This document shows, piece by piece, positions 1 to 6,838 of a stretch of DNA of 18,955 nucleotides. The DNA lies in NCBI GenBank assembly GCA_027335985.1, contig DAHWGX010000064.1:1-18955 (forward strand), read 5' to 3'. The notes beneath the pieces are model-generated. The model did not search any database. It was not told the origin of the DNA and worked only from the letters and a program-made list of their open reading frames with translations. A program made the translations under genes and the position numbers. Origin of the DNA: Nitrospirota bacterium (lineage in GTDB: Bacteria > Nitrospirota_A > Leptospirillia > Leptospirillales > Leptospirillaceae). Position 1 is the first letter of the stretch, and each line of letters begins with the position of its first letter.

Positions 1-89
1 GGAATTTGAACGCTTTAATTCTTTTCATGTCGGGCATGGTAGCAGAAAACCCCGCACTGAAAGCCAAATCCGGGACGGCCATGCCGTCC

Positions 90-130
90 GCGCACTCCTT
101 CCCCGCCGTAAACGGCGAGCTTTGCCGCGC
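90..130 (+). repeat. Terminal-hairpin-like element resembling the HEARO/IS200-IS605 right end
   Basis: A GCGC...GCGC-flanked hairpin has a perfect 5-bp inner stem (CGCCG 104-108 with CGGCG 113-117) and a TAAA loop. Its layout matches, almost base for base, the terminal hairpin of the HEARO element at 10941-10982: GCGCA, then TCCT, a C-run, an inverted repeat around GTAAA, GAG and TTT, then GCGC. It lies 8 bases past the stop of the converging MFS gene, so it could also help terminate that transcript. I infer a right-end remnant of an IscB/TnpB-type element, or the end of one whose body lies left of the window. The resemblance is visible; its identity is not proven. Confidence 0.45.
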
Positions 131-137
131 GATTGGA

Positions 138-1664
138 TCAAGGGGCCTTTCCGGAGTTTTTTCGGAAGAATGGCCGAAAAGGGAATCCGGCGGGAAGACG
201 CTCCTTGAGCGGAAGGAGGAGAATGAACAGGGAGGCAAGGAGAGAGACGCCTCCCAGGATGAAGAAGGTCTCGTTGTAGGCGAAGGCCTGGGAGAGGGAT
301 GCTGCCGTCTTTCCGGCCATGGCGGGGGGGTGGGGAGCGGAGGTCTGGGGGAGGACGGGACGGAAGGCCGGGGCGATGTTGTCCACAAGATGACGGGCCC
401 AGACTGTGCCGAACATCCCTCCCAGGAACTGGATCACCAGCTGCACGACCAGTCCCACCCGGTGCAGGGAAGCGGGAAGCGTTCGGAGCACCAGAGGTGC
501 GAGAGTAACCTGGGTGAGGGCGACTCCAATGCCAAAGACGATCTGGGGAAGCAGGACGAGCGGAAGGTCGTAGACATTGGCCGGAAGGGTGAGGTAAGCC
601 ACATTCGAAAGGGAGATCAGGAGGGATCCGGCGGCCATGAAGCCCCAGGTGAAGAAGGAACGCTCGGGAGAGATCAGGAAGGCGAAGACCGGAATCAGGA
701 GTTCGGTGATGGCTCCCATGAAGATCACCATTCCCGCCTGGTGGCTCTGGAAGCGATAGAAGATCTCCAGGAAAAGGGGAAGAAGGTAGAGGCGTCCGAA
801 GATGGCCGTCGAGCGGAGGAAGTTGGCCACGGACAAAAGCAGAAAGCCCCCGTGGAGGAAAAGTTCGGGAGGAATGATGGGCCGGGGATGGCGGACGGCG
901 TGGAGCAGGTAGGAAAAGAAAAAGATCAGGAAGGAGAAGGCCATCAGGAAAAGGGTCGTGCTGTGCCAGCCGAAGCGCTCTCCCTCCATGAGGGTATCCA
1001 TGCAGAAGAATCCGGCCCCGAAGAAGAGAAGCCATCCCAGGAGATCGAAGGGGACTTTTTCGGAGCGGGGGTGGTTGGAGAGGGAGACTGCGGCGAGAAG
1101 GAGGGTCAAAAAGCCGACGGGGAGATGGATTCCCATGGTCCAGCGCCATCCCAGGGTGTCGACCAGGAGCCCTCCGATGGTCGGTCCGATGCTCACCGCG
1201 AGGGCGTTTCCCACGGCAAAGAGAGAAAGGGCCCGGGAGCGCCGCTCCGGTGGAAAGCTCTCGTTGATGAGCGCGATCGAGAGGGGTATCAGCACGCCCC
1301 CCGACAGCCCCTGGAGAGCCCGCCCCACCATCATGGCCGGCATGAAATGGGCGAGCATGGAGACGACGGAGCCTCCCATGAAGACCGCGGTGGCCAGGGA
1401 GTAGAGATCCCGCTCTTCGAAGAGACCCCGGAGGCGGTAGGAAAGCGGGATCCCCAGGGCGACAAAGAGGCTGTAGCCTGCGGTCAGCCAGCGGGTCTCG
1501 TCGGGGGAGGAGTCCAGGTCGCGGGCGATGAAGAGGCGGCCCACGTTCATGCTGGTGGTGTCGGCGAGAGGGAGGGCGGTTCCCAGAATCACGGTGAAGA
1601 GGACCATGCCGGGGGAGCGGAGGTCGAATCCCGACAGGAAATTCCGGATGCGGGCTCGGGTCAT
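138..1664 (-). CDS. MFS exporter, DHA2 (EmrB/QacA-like) family
   Basis: Predicted inner-membrane drug/metabolite:proton antiporter of 508 residues, the usual size for 14-helix DHA2 exporters. The N-terminal half shows the family hallmarks: an aspartate-containing helix 1 (LPLADTTSMNVG), a motif-A-like loop after helix 2 (SYRLRGLFEERD), the GRALQGLSGGVLIPLS segment, and the motif-C-like SIGPTIGGLLVDTLGWRW. The rest alternates long hydrophobic stretches with short loops and ends in a basic tail. The start has only a weak AAGAAG Shine-Dalgarno. It is the last gene of a minus-strand group, 109 bases after the small membrane protein. DHA2 members often work with an EmrA-type adaptor; none is visible here, and the substrate cannot be read from sequence. 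Confidence 0.88.
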   Translation of the reverse strand: MTRARIRNFLSGFDLRSPGMVLFTVILGTALPLADTTSMNVGRLFIARDLDSSPDETRWLTAGYSLFVALGIPLSYRLRGLFEERDLYSLATAVFMGGSVVSMLAHFMPAMMVGRALQGLSGGVLIPLSIALINESFPPERRSRALSLFAVGNALAVSIGPTIGGLLVDTLGWRWTMGIHLPVGFLTLLLAAVSLSNHPRSEKVPFDLLGWLLFFGAGFFCMDTLMEGERFGWHSTTLFLMAFSFLIFFFSYLLHAVRHPRPIIPPELFLHGGFLLLSVANFLRSTAIFGRLYLLPLFLEIFYRFQSHQAGMVIFMGAITELLIPVFAFLISPERSFFTWGFMAAGSLLISLSNVAYLTLPANVYDLPLVLLPQIVFGIGVALTQVTLAPLVLRTLPASLHRVGLVVQLVIQFLGGMFGTVWARHLVDNIAPAFRPVLPQTSAPHPPAMAGKTAASLSQAFAYNETFFILGGVSLLASLFILLLPLKERLPAGFPFRPFFRKNSGKAP

Positions 1665-1773
1665 GGCGATGGATTCTTCTTTTTCATCCGTCGTCCGGAC
1701 GAGACGGATCCACCGGAGGGGCTTCTCCTTATCGATGCGTGATCGGGCGGTGTCATGGCTTTGACCTTCCCGC

Positions 1774-2001
1774 TCAGGAGGGACGCGAAAGAAAGAAAGT
1801 GGGGAGAGCCGGGGAGAAGGAGGGGAGCTGGTGGTCCACCATCATGCCGGCCGTGACGGCGAAAGCTCCGGCCACGAGGAGAATGAGGCCTCCCACCGTC
1901 ACCCGGTGTATTCTGGAATGATGGGGAAGGATCGAGGCCGCCTCGAGAAGTAGGGTCAAGGTAAAGACGAAGAGGACCATCCAGAAAAAGGCCAGATCCA
2001 T
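1774..2001 (-). CDS. Small two-helix membrane protein, unknown function
   Basis: A 75-residue protein with two clear hydrophobic segments, about residues 4-24 and 34-54, separated by a short basic/histidine loop (HHSRIHR), with a proline/serine-rich tail. A GGGAGA motif lies about 8 bases before the ATG. It sits 24 bases downstream of the thiamine-binding-protein gene and upstream of the MFS gene on the same strand, so all three are probably co-transcribed. I do not recognise a family. It could be an accessory to the exporter, but only proximity suggests this. An overlapping frame covers the same bases, but this one has the coherent hydrophobic pattern. Confidence 0.6.
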   Translation of the reverse strand: MDLAFFWMVLFVFTLTLLLEAASILPHHSRIHRVTVGGLILLVAGAFAVTAGMMVDHQLPSFSPALPTFFLSRPS

Positions 2002-2025
2002 GCAAGGGGTCTCCCGGATGTCCGG

Positions 2026-2340
2026 TCAGGACTTCCTGACCGGTCTTCCCAGACGTTTCTCGACAGAGGCGATCTTTCCCTCGAGACGTCCGGACTGATT
2101 CCGCCGGGCGTCGATCTTGATGGAGACGCTGATGCGGCTACAGTCCTGGTTCATGCGTTCGTAGCATTTCCGAACCACGTCCATCACTTCGTCCCATTCC
2201 CCTTCGAGGACGGTGCCCATGGGGTTGAGCCGATAGTCGATGCCGCTTTTGTCGATGATGTCGAGCGAGCGGGAGACGTAGTCCCCCACCGATTCGCCCT
2301 TGTCGAGGGGGCTCATTGAAAATTCGAGGAGAACGGACAC
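2026..2340 (-). CDS. MTH1187-family thiamine-binding protein (YqgV-like)
   Basis: A 104-residue protein matching the MTH1187/YqgV (formerly DUF77) family: N-terminal LLEFSMSPLDKGESVGDYV, then a central YRLNPMGTVLEGEWDEVMDV block and a helix with RKCYERM. The family has a ferredoxin-like fold, and members bind thiamine or its pyrimidine in the cytoplasm. The basic C-terminal tail (KRLGRPVRKS) is typical. The start is GTG with AAAGGA 6 bases upstream. It is the first gene of the minus-strand group. Whether the downstream MFS protein handles a thiamine-related compound is only a guess from context. Confidence 0.85.
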   Translation of the reverse strand: MSVLLEFSMSPLDKGESVGDYVSRSLDIIDKSGIDYRLNPMGTVLEGEWDEVMDVVRKCYERMNQDCSRISVSIKIDARRNQSGRLEGKIASVEKRLGRPVRKS

Positions 2341-3108
2341 GTCCTGTCCTTTCGTCTAATGAGAAGGTCGAAAAAATAAGCGTCATTTCAATGATACAGG
2401 GGAGAGAATGGGGAGGGAAGGGGGGTGTGGCAGGAGAGGGGGAGTGTAAGGCGCAAGGATGCGTTGGAGGTTCCGTGAGCATCGAAGAAAAAATGAGTGC
2501 CGGTCCGATTCCAAAAAGGCTCGGGACGGGTTTTCGTTTGACATGCATCCGGCGGAAATGTCCCGGCGTCTTGTTCTTTGTTCCAGCTTTCCCCAGGTTG
2601 CCGGAACACGTGTCGAACACGAACCCTTCTTCCGGATCTCTGGCTCCGGACCTGTGGCTTGGGGACTTCATCGCCCTCAAAAGCCACGCGTGTTGACTCC
2701 AGGGGATGGCGGACATCGCGGATCTCGTCGGGGTTCGTCCCGATCTGCGTGAAGAGGTCCACCGGGTTGCGGCAGATTACGAAATCTCACACAGACTTCT
2801 CCCCTTCCTAAAGTCCTGTGATCCCGGGGTTCCTATCCGGACATATTTTTCCTTCGCTCCTTCAGAAACCTTCCTTGACCGTCTTTTCCCAGGTTCTTTC
2901 GCGTTTTCCGTTTTGTTCACCGTTTTGTCACATTCTCTTGAGATTTCCTTTCCTTTGTCCCTTTAGGATGAGGATCGTCCGGAGTGGCCCCCGCGCATGT
3001 CGGGGAATTCCGGACCCCTCCCCGGAACCTCCGTTGTTCCGGGGGATAAAAAAGTTGAAGTTCTTAATCTTTCACAATTTGGGTTCACACTTTTTGGAGG
3101 ACCTCTTG
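2341..3108. other. 770-base intergenic region, no convincing gene
   Basis: This gap separates the divergently transcribed thiamine-binding and porin genes. A purine-rich run (about 2399-2460) and a pyrimidine-rich run (about 2860-2960) stand out. One open frame (2706-2966) begins with a plausible protein-like stretch (MADIADLVGVRPDLREEVHR) but drifts into low-complexity Phe/Ser/Leu sequence and lacks a well-spaced Shine-Dalgarno. It may be a gene remnant. I see no tRNA, rRNA or insertion sequence. Confidence 0.4.
2911..2946 (+). promoter_or_regulatory. Possible weak Pho-box-like repeats upstream of the porin
   Basis: Two TTTTGT blocks (2911-2916 and 2923-2928) followed by CTTGAGAT are spaced 12-13 bases apart, about 170-200 bases before the porin start. 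They resemble the half-sites upstream of pstS but are less regular than the 11-base period expected for PhoB. This is only a hint of phosphate control. Confidence 0.22.
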
Positions 3109-4716
3109 ATGATCCCAGGAAAACGAAAGGCGTCCTTTCTGGCCTTTCTCGCCGCGGGGATTCTCGCGACGGGAGGCGGAGCGGTTGCCTTCGCAGACAA
3201 CCTGACGCCCGACTCACCGTATTCCCAACCGGGGCAGACGCCGACCAACCAGTCGGGAACGCCGTCCGGCTCCCAGCCGTCGACTCCGGCGGACATGGAC
3301 AAGTTCAACTCCGAGTTCCACAACTCCTTCCAGAACCTGATGCCGGACGCCCCTCCCCCCGGCTACTCCACGATGATGGGCAAGTGGGTGACCACCATGT
3401 ACGGCTTCGTTCAGGTCGACACCGTCTACGATTCCTCGAATTCCTACAATAACTGGCCCTTCAATGCGGCACCGGCGAATTCGGCGGTGGCCAGCGGGAA
3501 TAACGCCACGGTGGATTCGCCCCGTTTCGGGATGGACGTGAACAACTCCCGGATCGGATTCGCCCTCTCCTCCCCGGTCTATAACGGGTACAAGATTCGG
3601 GCCCTTCTCGAAATGGACTTTCTGGCCAGCCCCGGTGGGCAGACGATCTCGGGGACATCTCCCGGGTCAGGGCTTGGATATGTGACCAATCCGATCTTCC
3701 GCATCCGGCATTTCTTCTTCGACGTGACGACGCCCTCCTGGGGCAATGTCCTGGTCGGACAGTACTGGTCCCTCTTCGGATGGCAGCCCTACAACATCCA
3801 GAACAACCTCCAGATCGCTCCCGGTCCCGGCACGGCCTACGGTCGGTTTCCCCAGATCCGATGGTACAAGATCCTCCACATGGACGAAATGTCTCCCGGT
3901 CTGATGCTGGAACCGGCTGTGGCGGTGATGACACCTCCCACCACGACGGGAGGAATCCCGGCCTTCACGGAAGGATTGAAGCTCTCCGACAGCCACCTGA
4001 TGACGGAGATGATGATCGGCGACACCGGAAAAGGCCAGTTCCCGGCCTCGATCGGAATCTCCGGGATCGAGCAGAATTATTCGGGTTACCTTGCCGGGTC
4101 TAAGGCACCGTATTCCAACACAGCAAATACCGGCTTCAACTCCTGGACAGCGGCCGGAGCGGTGGATCTGGTCCTGCCCATCATCCCGATCCACGACGAC
4201 AAGCCCGGCAACAACCTGACCCTCCAGGCCGAATATACCTGGGGCCAAGGAGATGCGTGGCAGTTCCCGAATTTGTCCTTCGGGCTGGGCGGATCGACCG
4301 TCAACACGATGGGAGGCCAGGGATTCGCAGGCAATGGGGTGATCATGAACAACCAGTTTCTCCCCCTTGATATCCAGACCTACAACGCCGATCTGCAGTA
4401 CTACTTCCCGGACGATGCCCGGACCTCGATTGTGGTCGGCTTCGCCGTGGACAACGCCTCCAATCTCCAGCAGATCTCTGGCGCTCTGGGAGGATTTGGG
4501 GTAGGAGCTCCGGCGAGCGGCGGAGGAAGTGCCAATGGCCTCTACAGCTACCTGGAACCTGACACGCACCTGACCTTCGCCTATGTGGACCTCTGGCACG
4601 ACTTCACGCCGGCGGTGCGGGCGGGCCTCGAGTTCGGCCAGTACGACGCGGTCTATGTCGGAGGAGCCAACGCCCTCGACAACCGGGTCATGATGTCCTG
4701 GTTCTACCTGTTCTAG
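3109..4716 (+). CDS. Outer-membrane porin, DcaP-like
   Basis: A 535-residue secreted beta-barrel protein. The start is the ATG with GGAGG 8 bases upstream, although the frame stays open further left. Residues 1-29 form a signal peptide (basic MIPGKRK, hydrophobic core, cut after AFA). After a Pro/Ser/Gln-rich linker come alternating aromatic strands: MYGFVQVDTVYD, SRIGFALSSPVYNGYKIRALLEMDF, IRHFFFDVTTPSWGNVLVGQYWSLFG and RFPQIRWYKI. The order of these blocks is that of DcaP-type trimeric porins. It ends in a terminal phenylalanine (WFYLF), as expected for BAM-dependent insertion. It precedes the PhoB-like regulator and the pst genes, suggesting a phosphate or organic-anion channel; that substrate is inferred from position only. 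Confidence 0.8.
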   Translation: MIPGKRKASFLAFLAAGILATGGGAVAFADNLTPDSPYSQPGQTPTNQSGTPSGSQPSTPADMDKFNSEFHNSFQNLMPDAPPPGYSTMMGKWVTTMYGFVQVDTVYDSSNSYNNWPFNAAPANSAVASGNNATVDSPRFGMDVNNSRIGFALSSPVYNGYKIRALLEMDFLASPGGQTISGTSPGSGLGYVTNPIFRIRHFFFDVTTPSWGNVLVGQYWSLFGWQPYNIQNNLQIAPGPGTAYGRFPQIRWYKILHMDEMSPGLMLEPAVAVMTPPTTTGGIPAFTEGLKLSDSHLMTEMMIGDTGKGQFPASIGISGIEQNYSGYLAGSKAPYSNTANTGFNSWTAAGAVDLVLPIIPIHDDKPGNNLTLQAEYTWGQGDAWQFPNLSFGLGGSTVNTMGGQGFAGNGVIMNNQFLPLDIQTYNADLQYYFPDDARTSIVVGFAVDNASNLQQISGALGGFGVGAPASGGGSANGLYSYLEPDTHLTFAYVDLWHDFTPAVRAGLEFGQYDAVYVGGANALDNRVMMSWFYLF

Positions 4717-4725
4717 AAAACTCCG

Positions 4726-4751
4726 GGTCCGGGCGGAATCCGTCCCGGACC
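4726..4751 (+). terminator. Hairpin after the porin (terminator or attenuator)
   Basis: A perfect 8-bp stem (GGTCCGGG 4726-4733 with CCCGGACC 4744-4751), extendable inside the loop by CGGA/TCCG, starts 9 bases after the porin stop. The following TCTTG is a poor U-tract, so it may attenuate or stabilise the transcript rather than terminate fully before the regulator gene. Confidence 0.45.
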
Positions 4752-4839
4752 TCTTGAAAGGATCGTCATCGAAATGAAACAGGTTCGTCATACGGGAGAC
4801 ATCCGGAGAGGCTATCGTGGCCTCATGGAGGATTCTGTC

Positions 4840-5586
4840 ATGGCGGAAGTCAAAAAAGACCGACCGTCTGTAGCGCTGGTCCTGATCGACAGCGACAGCC
4901 GCGAAGCCGGGATCAGGAAACTGCTTCTGGAAAACTTTCCACGGGTGCGGGTCTCCCGCACCGCGGAGGAGGGGATCTGGATGGCGCGGCGGATTGCGGC
5001 GGGCGGAGAGGATGTTGGATTCATTCTGTGCGATGCTTCGGTTGCGATGAATGAGGTATTGGGTTTCCTCGCTTTTGCGCGGGGACGGGGGAACCTTCCC
5101 CGCGTCCCGGTGCTGGTGATGACGGAGGAGCGGGATCCGGAGGAACGCATCCGGGTCCTGGAGTCCGGCGCCGACGAGGTGCTTCGGCTCCCTTGTCCGG
5201 ATCGGGAAGTCCTGGCGCGGATTCACGCCCTCATGCGCAGGGAGCGCGCGGGGAGCCACGACAATCCCGAGGCACCGGCACGCTACGAAGTGGGGGAATT
5301 GATCGTCGATACAGAAAAACATGAAGTGCGCTGGAAGGGGCAGCGGGTTTCCGTGACACCGCTCGAGTTCCGGATCCTCGTCCGGCTCGTCCGTCTTCCC
5401 GGTCGGGTTCTGTGTCGGGAGGAGCTCATGAAAAGTCTTTGGGGGGAGCACTGGGAGGTCGAAGAACATAATCTTTCGGTCCATATTCACGGGCTTCGGA
5501 AGAAAATGTCCCGAAAGGGAGAGCCCTGCACCGTGATCGAGACGATCCGGGGCGTGGGTTACCGGGTCCGCGAAGAGGTCTCCTGA
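4840..5586 (+). CDS. OmpR/PhoB-family response regulator with a degenerate receiver
   Basis: A 248-residue DNA-binding regulator, probably the PhoB-like activator of the adjacent phosphate genes. I chose the ATG at 4840 because GGAGG lies 8 bases upstream; an in-frame ATG at 4774 would give 270 residues with a poorer site. The receiver (about 11-125) keeps the phospho-acceptor Asp65 and Thr95, but the near-invariant lysine before Pro is Leu117 (RLPC instead of TKPF), and the acidic pocket reads IDSDS. The C-terminal winged helix (about 140-245) is well conserved: TPLEFRILVRL, REELMKSLWG, VHIHGLRKKM and TIRGVGYRV. No PhoR-type kinase is adjacent. Leu at the lysine position suggests altered or phosphorylation-independent activation. 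Confidence 0.85.
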   Translation: MAEVKKDRPSVALVLIDSDSREAGIRKLLLENFPRVRVSRTAEEGIWMARRIAAGGEDVGFILCDASVAMNEVLGFLAFARGRGNLPRVPVLVMTEERDPEERIRVLESGADEVLRLPCPDREVLARIHALMRRERAGSHDNPEAPARYEVGELIVDTEKHEVRWKGQRVSVTPLEFRILVRLVRLPGRVLCREELMKSLWGEHWEVEEHNLSVHIHGLRKKMSRKGEPCTVIETIRGVGYRVREEVS

Positions 5587-5591
5587 TCTTC

Positions 5592-5646
5592 CTGTCATCA
5601 ATTTGTAACCGTTTTGTAATAGAGCTGTCGTCTTGTTGTGATAGGG
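5592..5646 (+). promoter_or_regulatory. Five tandem 11-base Pho-box half-sites upstream of pstS
   Basis: Five direct repeats with an exact 11-base period begin at 5592, 5603, 5614, 5625 and 5636. Their cores are CTGTCAT, TTGTAAC, TTGTAAT, CTGTCGT and TTGTGAT. This is the classic PhoB arrangement of 11-base half-sites with a TGTCA-like core on one DNA face. The block ends 25 bases before the pstS start, so it must overlap the promoter elements. The upstream regulator is the obvious candidate to bind it. Confidence 0.85.
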
Positions 5647-5671
5647 TCAACCTACCTTTAAGGAGGAATAC

Positions 5672-6754
5672 ATGAACATCGTCAAGCGGTCCGCGGGTTT
5701 CGCCTTGACCCTCGCGGTCGTATCTGTCCTTTCGGGCGCCGGAACCGCCCGGGCCACCGATCTCACCATCTCCGGATCCACCATGCTCTTTCCCCTCGAG
5801 CAGGTCTGGGCCAACGCCTACATGAAGAGCCATCCGGGGGTGCATATCTCCGTGGCCTCGACCGGATCGGGATTCGGGATCTCCAACGCCGCCAACGGGA
5901 ACATCACCATCGGAGCTTCGGATGCCTACCTGACCAAAGACCTCCGAAAGCGGTATGGAAGCCTTGCGGCGATCCCGGTGGCCTTCGACGACACCCAGGT
6001 CATCTACAATGTTCCCGGGGTCAAAAAGTCGCAATTGCTCCGGATGGATGGCCCGACTTTGGCCCGTATTTTCATGGGCAAGATCAAGTTCTGGGACGAC
6101 AAGGCGATCCGGGCGATCAACCCCGATGTCCATTTCCCCCACCGGAGAATCAAGGTCATCCACCGGGCCGATGCCTCGGGGACGACCTTCGTCTTCACCG
6201 ACTATCTTTCCCAGACCTCGAAGGAATGGTATGACGACATCGGGCGAGACCTCTCCCCGTCTTGGCCGGTGGGTTCCGGATACAACGGCTCCGATGCCGT
6301 CGTTGCGGCCGTCATGGCCACACCCGGCGCCATCGGGTACGTGGGATTGGGATGGATCAACGAATATCATCTGAGTTCCATGGCCCTCAAGAACCTGGAC
6401 GGCTACTATGTGGTCGGCTCCGTCAAGACGATCCGCAATGCCGGCAAGGCGGCGCTCCACGACCCCTCCTTCCCTGACGACTTCAACCGCTCGATCGTCT
6501 GGAACCTTCACGGCAAGAATGTCTATCCGGACGCCAACTTCGAATTCTGGATGGTAAGCACCGCTCTTCCGAAGCGGACCATGCTCGAAGTCAAGAAAAT
6601 GGTCATATGGGCGCTCACAAAGGGCCAGCAAGAGAAGTATACGGTGAAGACCGGTTTTGCCCCGCTTCCCTTTGCCCCCCTCAAGCCCCGGCTCAACAAG
6701 ATCCTGAACAGGCTCCTTCCCGGAAACAGCCTCAAGATCGAATCCGGGGGCTAG
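5672..6754 (+). CDS. pstS: Phosphate ABC transporter substrate-binding protein PstS
   Basis: Periplasmic high-affinity phosphate-binding protein of 360 residues. Residues 1-28 form a signal peptide (MNIVKRS..., cut after TARA). The mature protein opens with the phosphate-loop motif TISGSTMLFPL and has the family's STGSGFGIS, TIGASDAYL and HRADASGTTFVFTDYLS segments, which supply serine, arginine, aspartate and threonine ligands. AAGGAGG precedes the ATG at good spacing. It is the first gene of the pst group, directly under the five-unit Pho box, and is separated from pstC by a strong hairpin, which would make PstS more abundant than the permease. Length and motifs are complete. Confidence 0.95.
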   Translation: MNIVKRSAGFALTLAVVSVLSGAGTARATDLTISGSTMLFPLEQVWANAYMKSHPGVHISVASTGSGFGISNAANGNITIGASDAYLTKDLRKRYGSLAAIPVAFDDTQVIYNVPGVKKSQLLRMDGPTLARIFMGKIKFWDDKAIRAINPDVHFPHRRIKVIHRADASGTTFVFTDYLSQTSKEWYDDIGRDLSPSWPVGSGYNGSDAVVAAVMATPGAIGYVGLGWINEYHLSSMALKNLDGYYVVGSVKTIRNAGKAALHDPSFPDDFNRSIVWNLHGKNVYPDANFEFWMVSTALPKRTMLEVKKMVIWALTKGQQEKYTVKTGFAPLPFAPLKPRLNKILNRLLPGNSLKIESGG

Positions 6755-6782
6755 ACGCCCTTTTTGAATCTGAAACCTCACG

Positions 6783-6814
6783 GGGCGGTCCGGTTTGTCC
6801 GGACCGCCCTCTTT
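6783..6814 (+). terminator. Intercistronic hairpin between pstS and pstC (attenuator)
   Basis: A perfect 11-bp stem (GGGCGGTCCGG 6783-6793 with CCGGACCGCCC 6799-6809) has a TTTGT loop and is followed by TCTTTC. It lies between the pstS stop and the likely pstC start. It probably causes partial termination and protects the pstS mRNA 3' end. It also argues against the TTG at 6764 as the pstC start, since that start would put the hairpin inside the coding region. Confidence 0.7.
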
Positions 6815-6838
6815 CTCGAGAGAGTCATGGGAGTCGCG

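Noticed and set aside
2..209. C-terminal coding tail of an IscB protein running into the window from the left
   Set aside because: A plus frame is open to about 209 and overlaps the hairpin as such tails can, but it lacks recognisable IscB motifs, and another plus-strand frame is also open here as a GC-rich shadow.
6..1742. A 578-codon plus-strand open frame rich in Glu, Gly, Lys and His
   Set aside because: It is antisense to the MFS exporter, whose minus-strand frame has a complete family signature; the plus frame is low-complexity and has no domain.
3667..5601. A 644-codon minus-strand open frame
   Set aside because: It covers the porin and regulator genes in antisense. Those have signal peptide, family motifs and ribosome binding sites; this frame has none.
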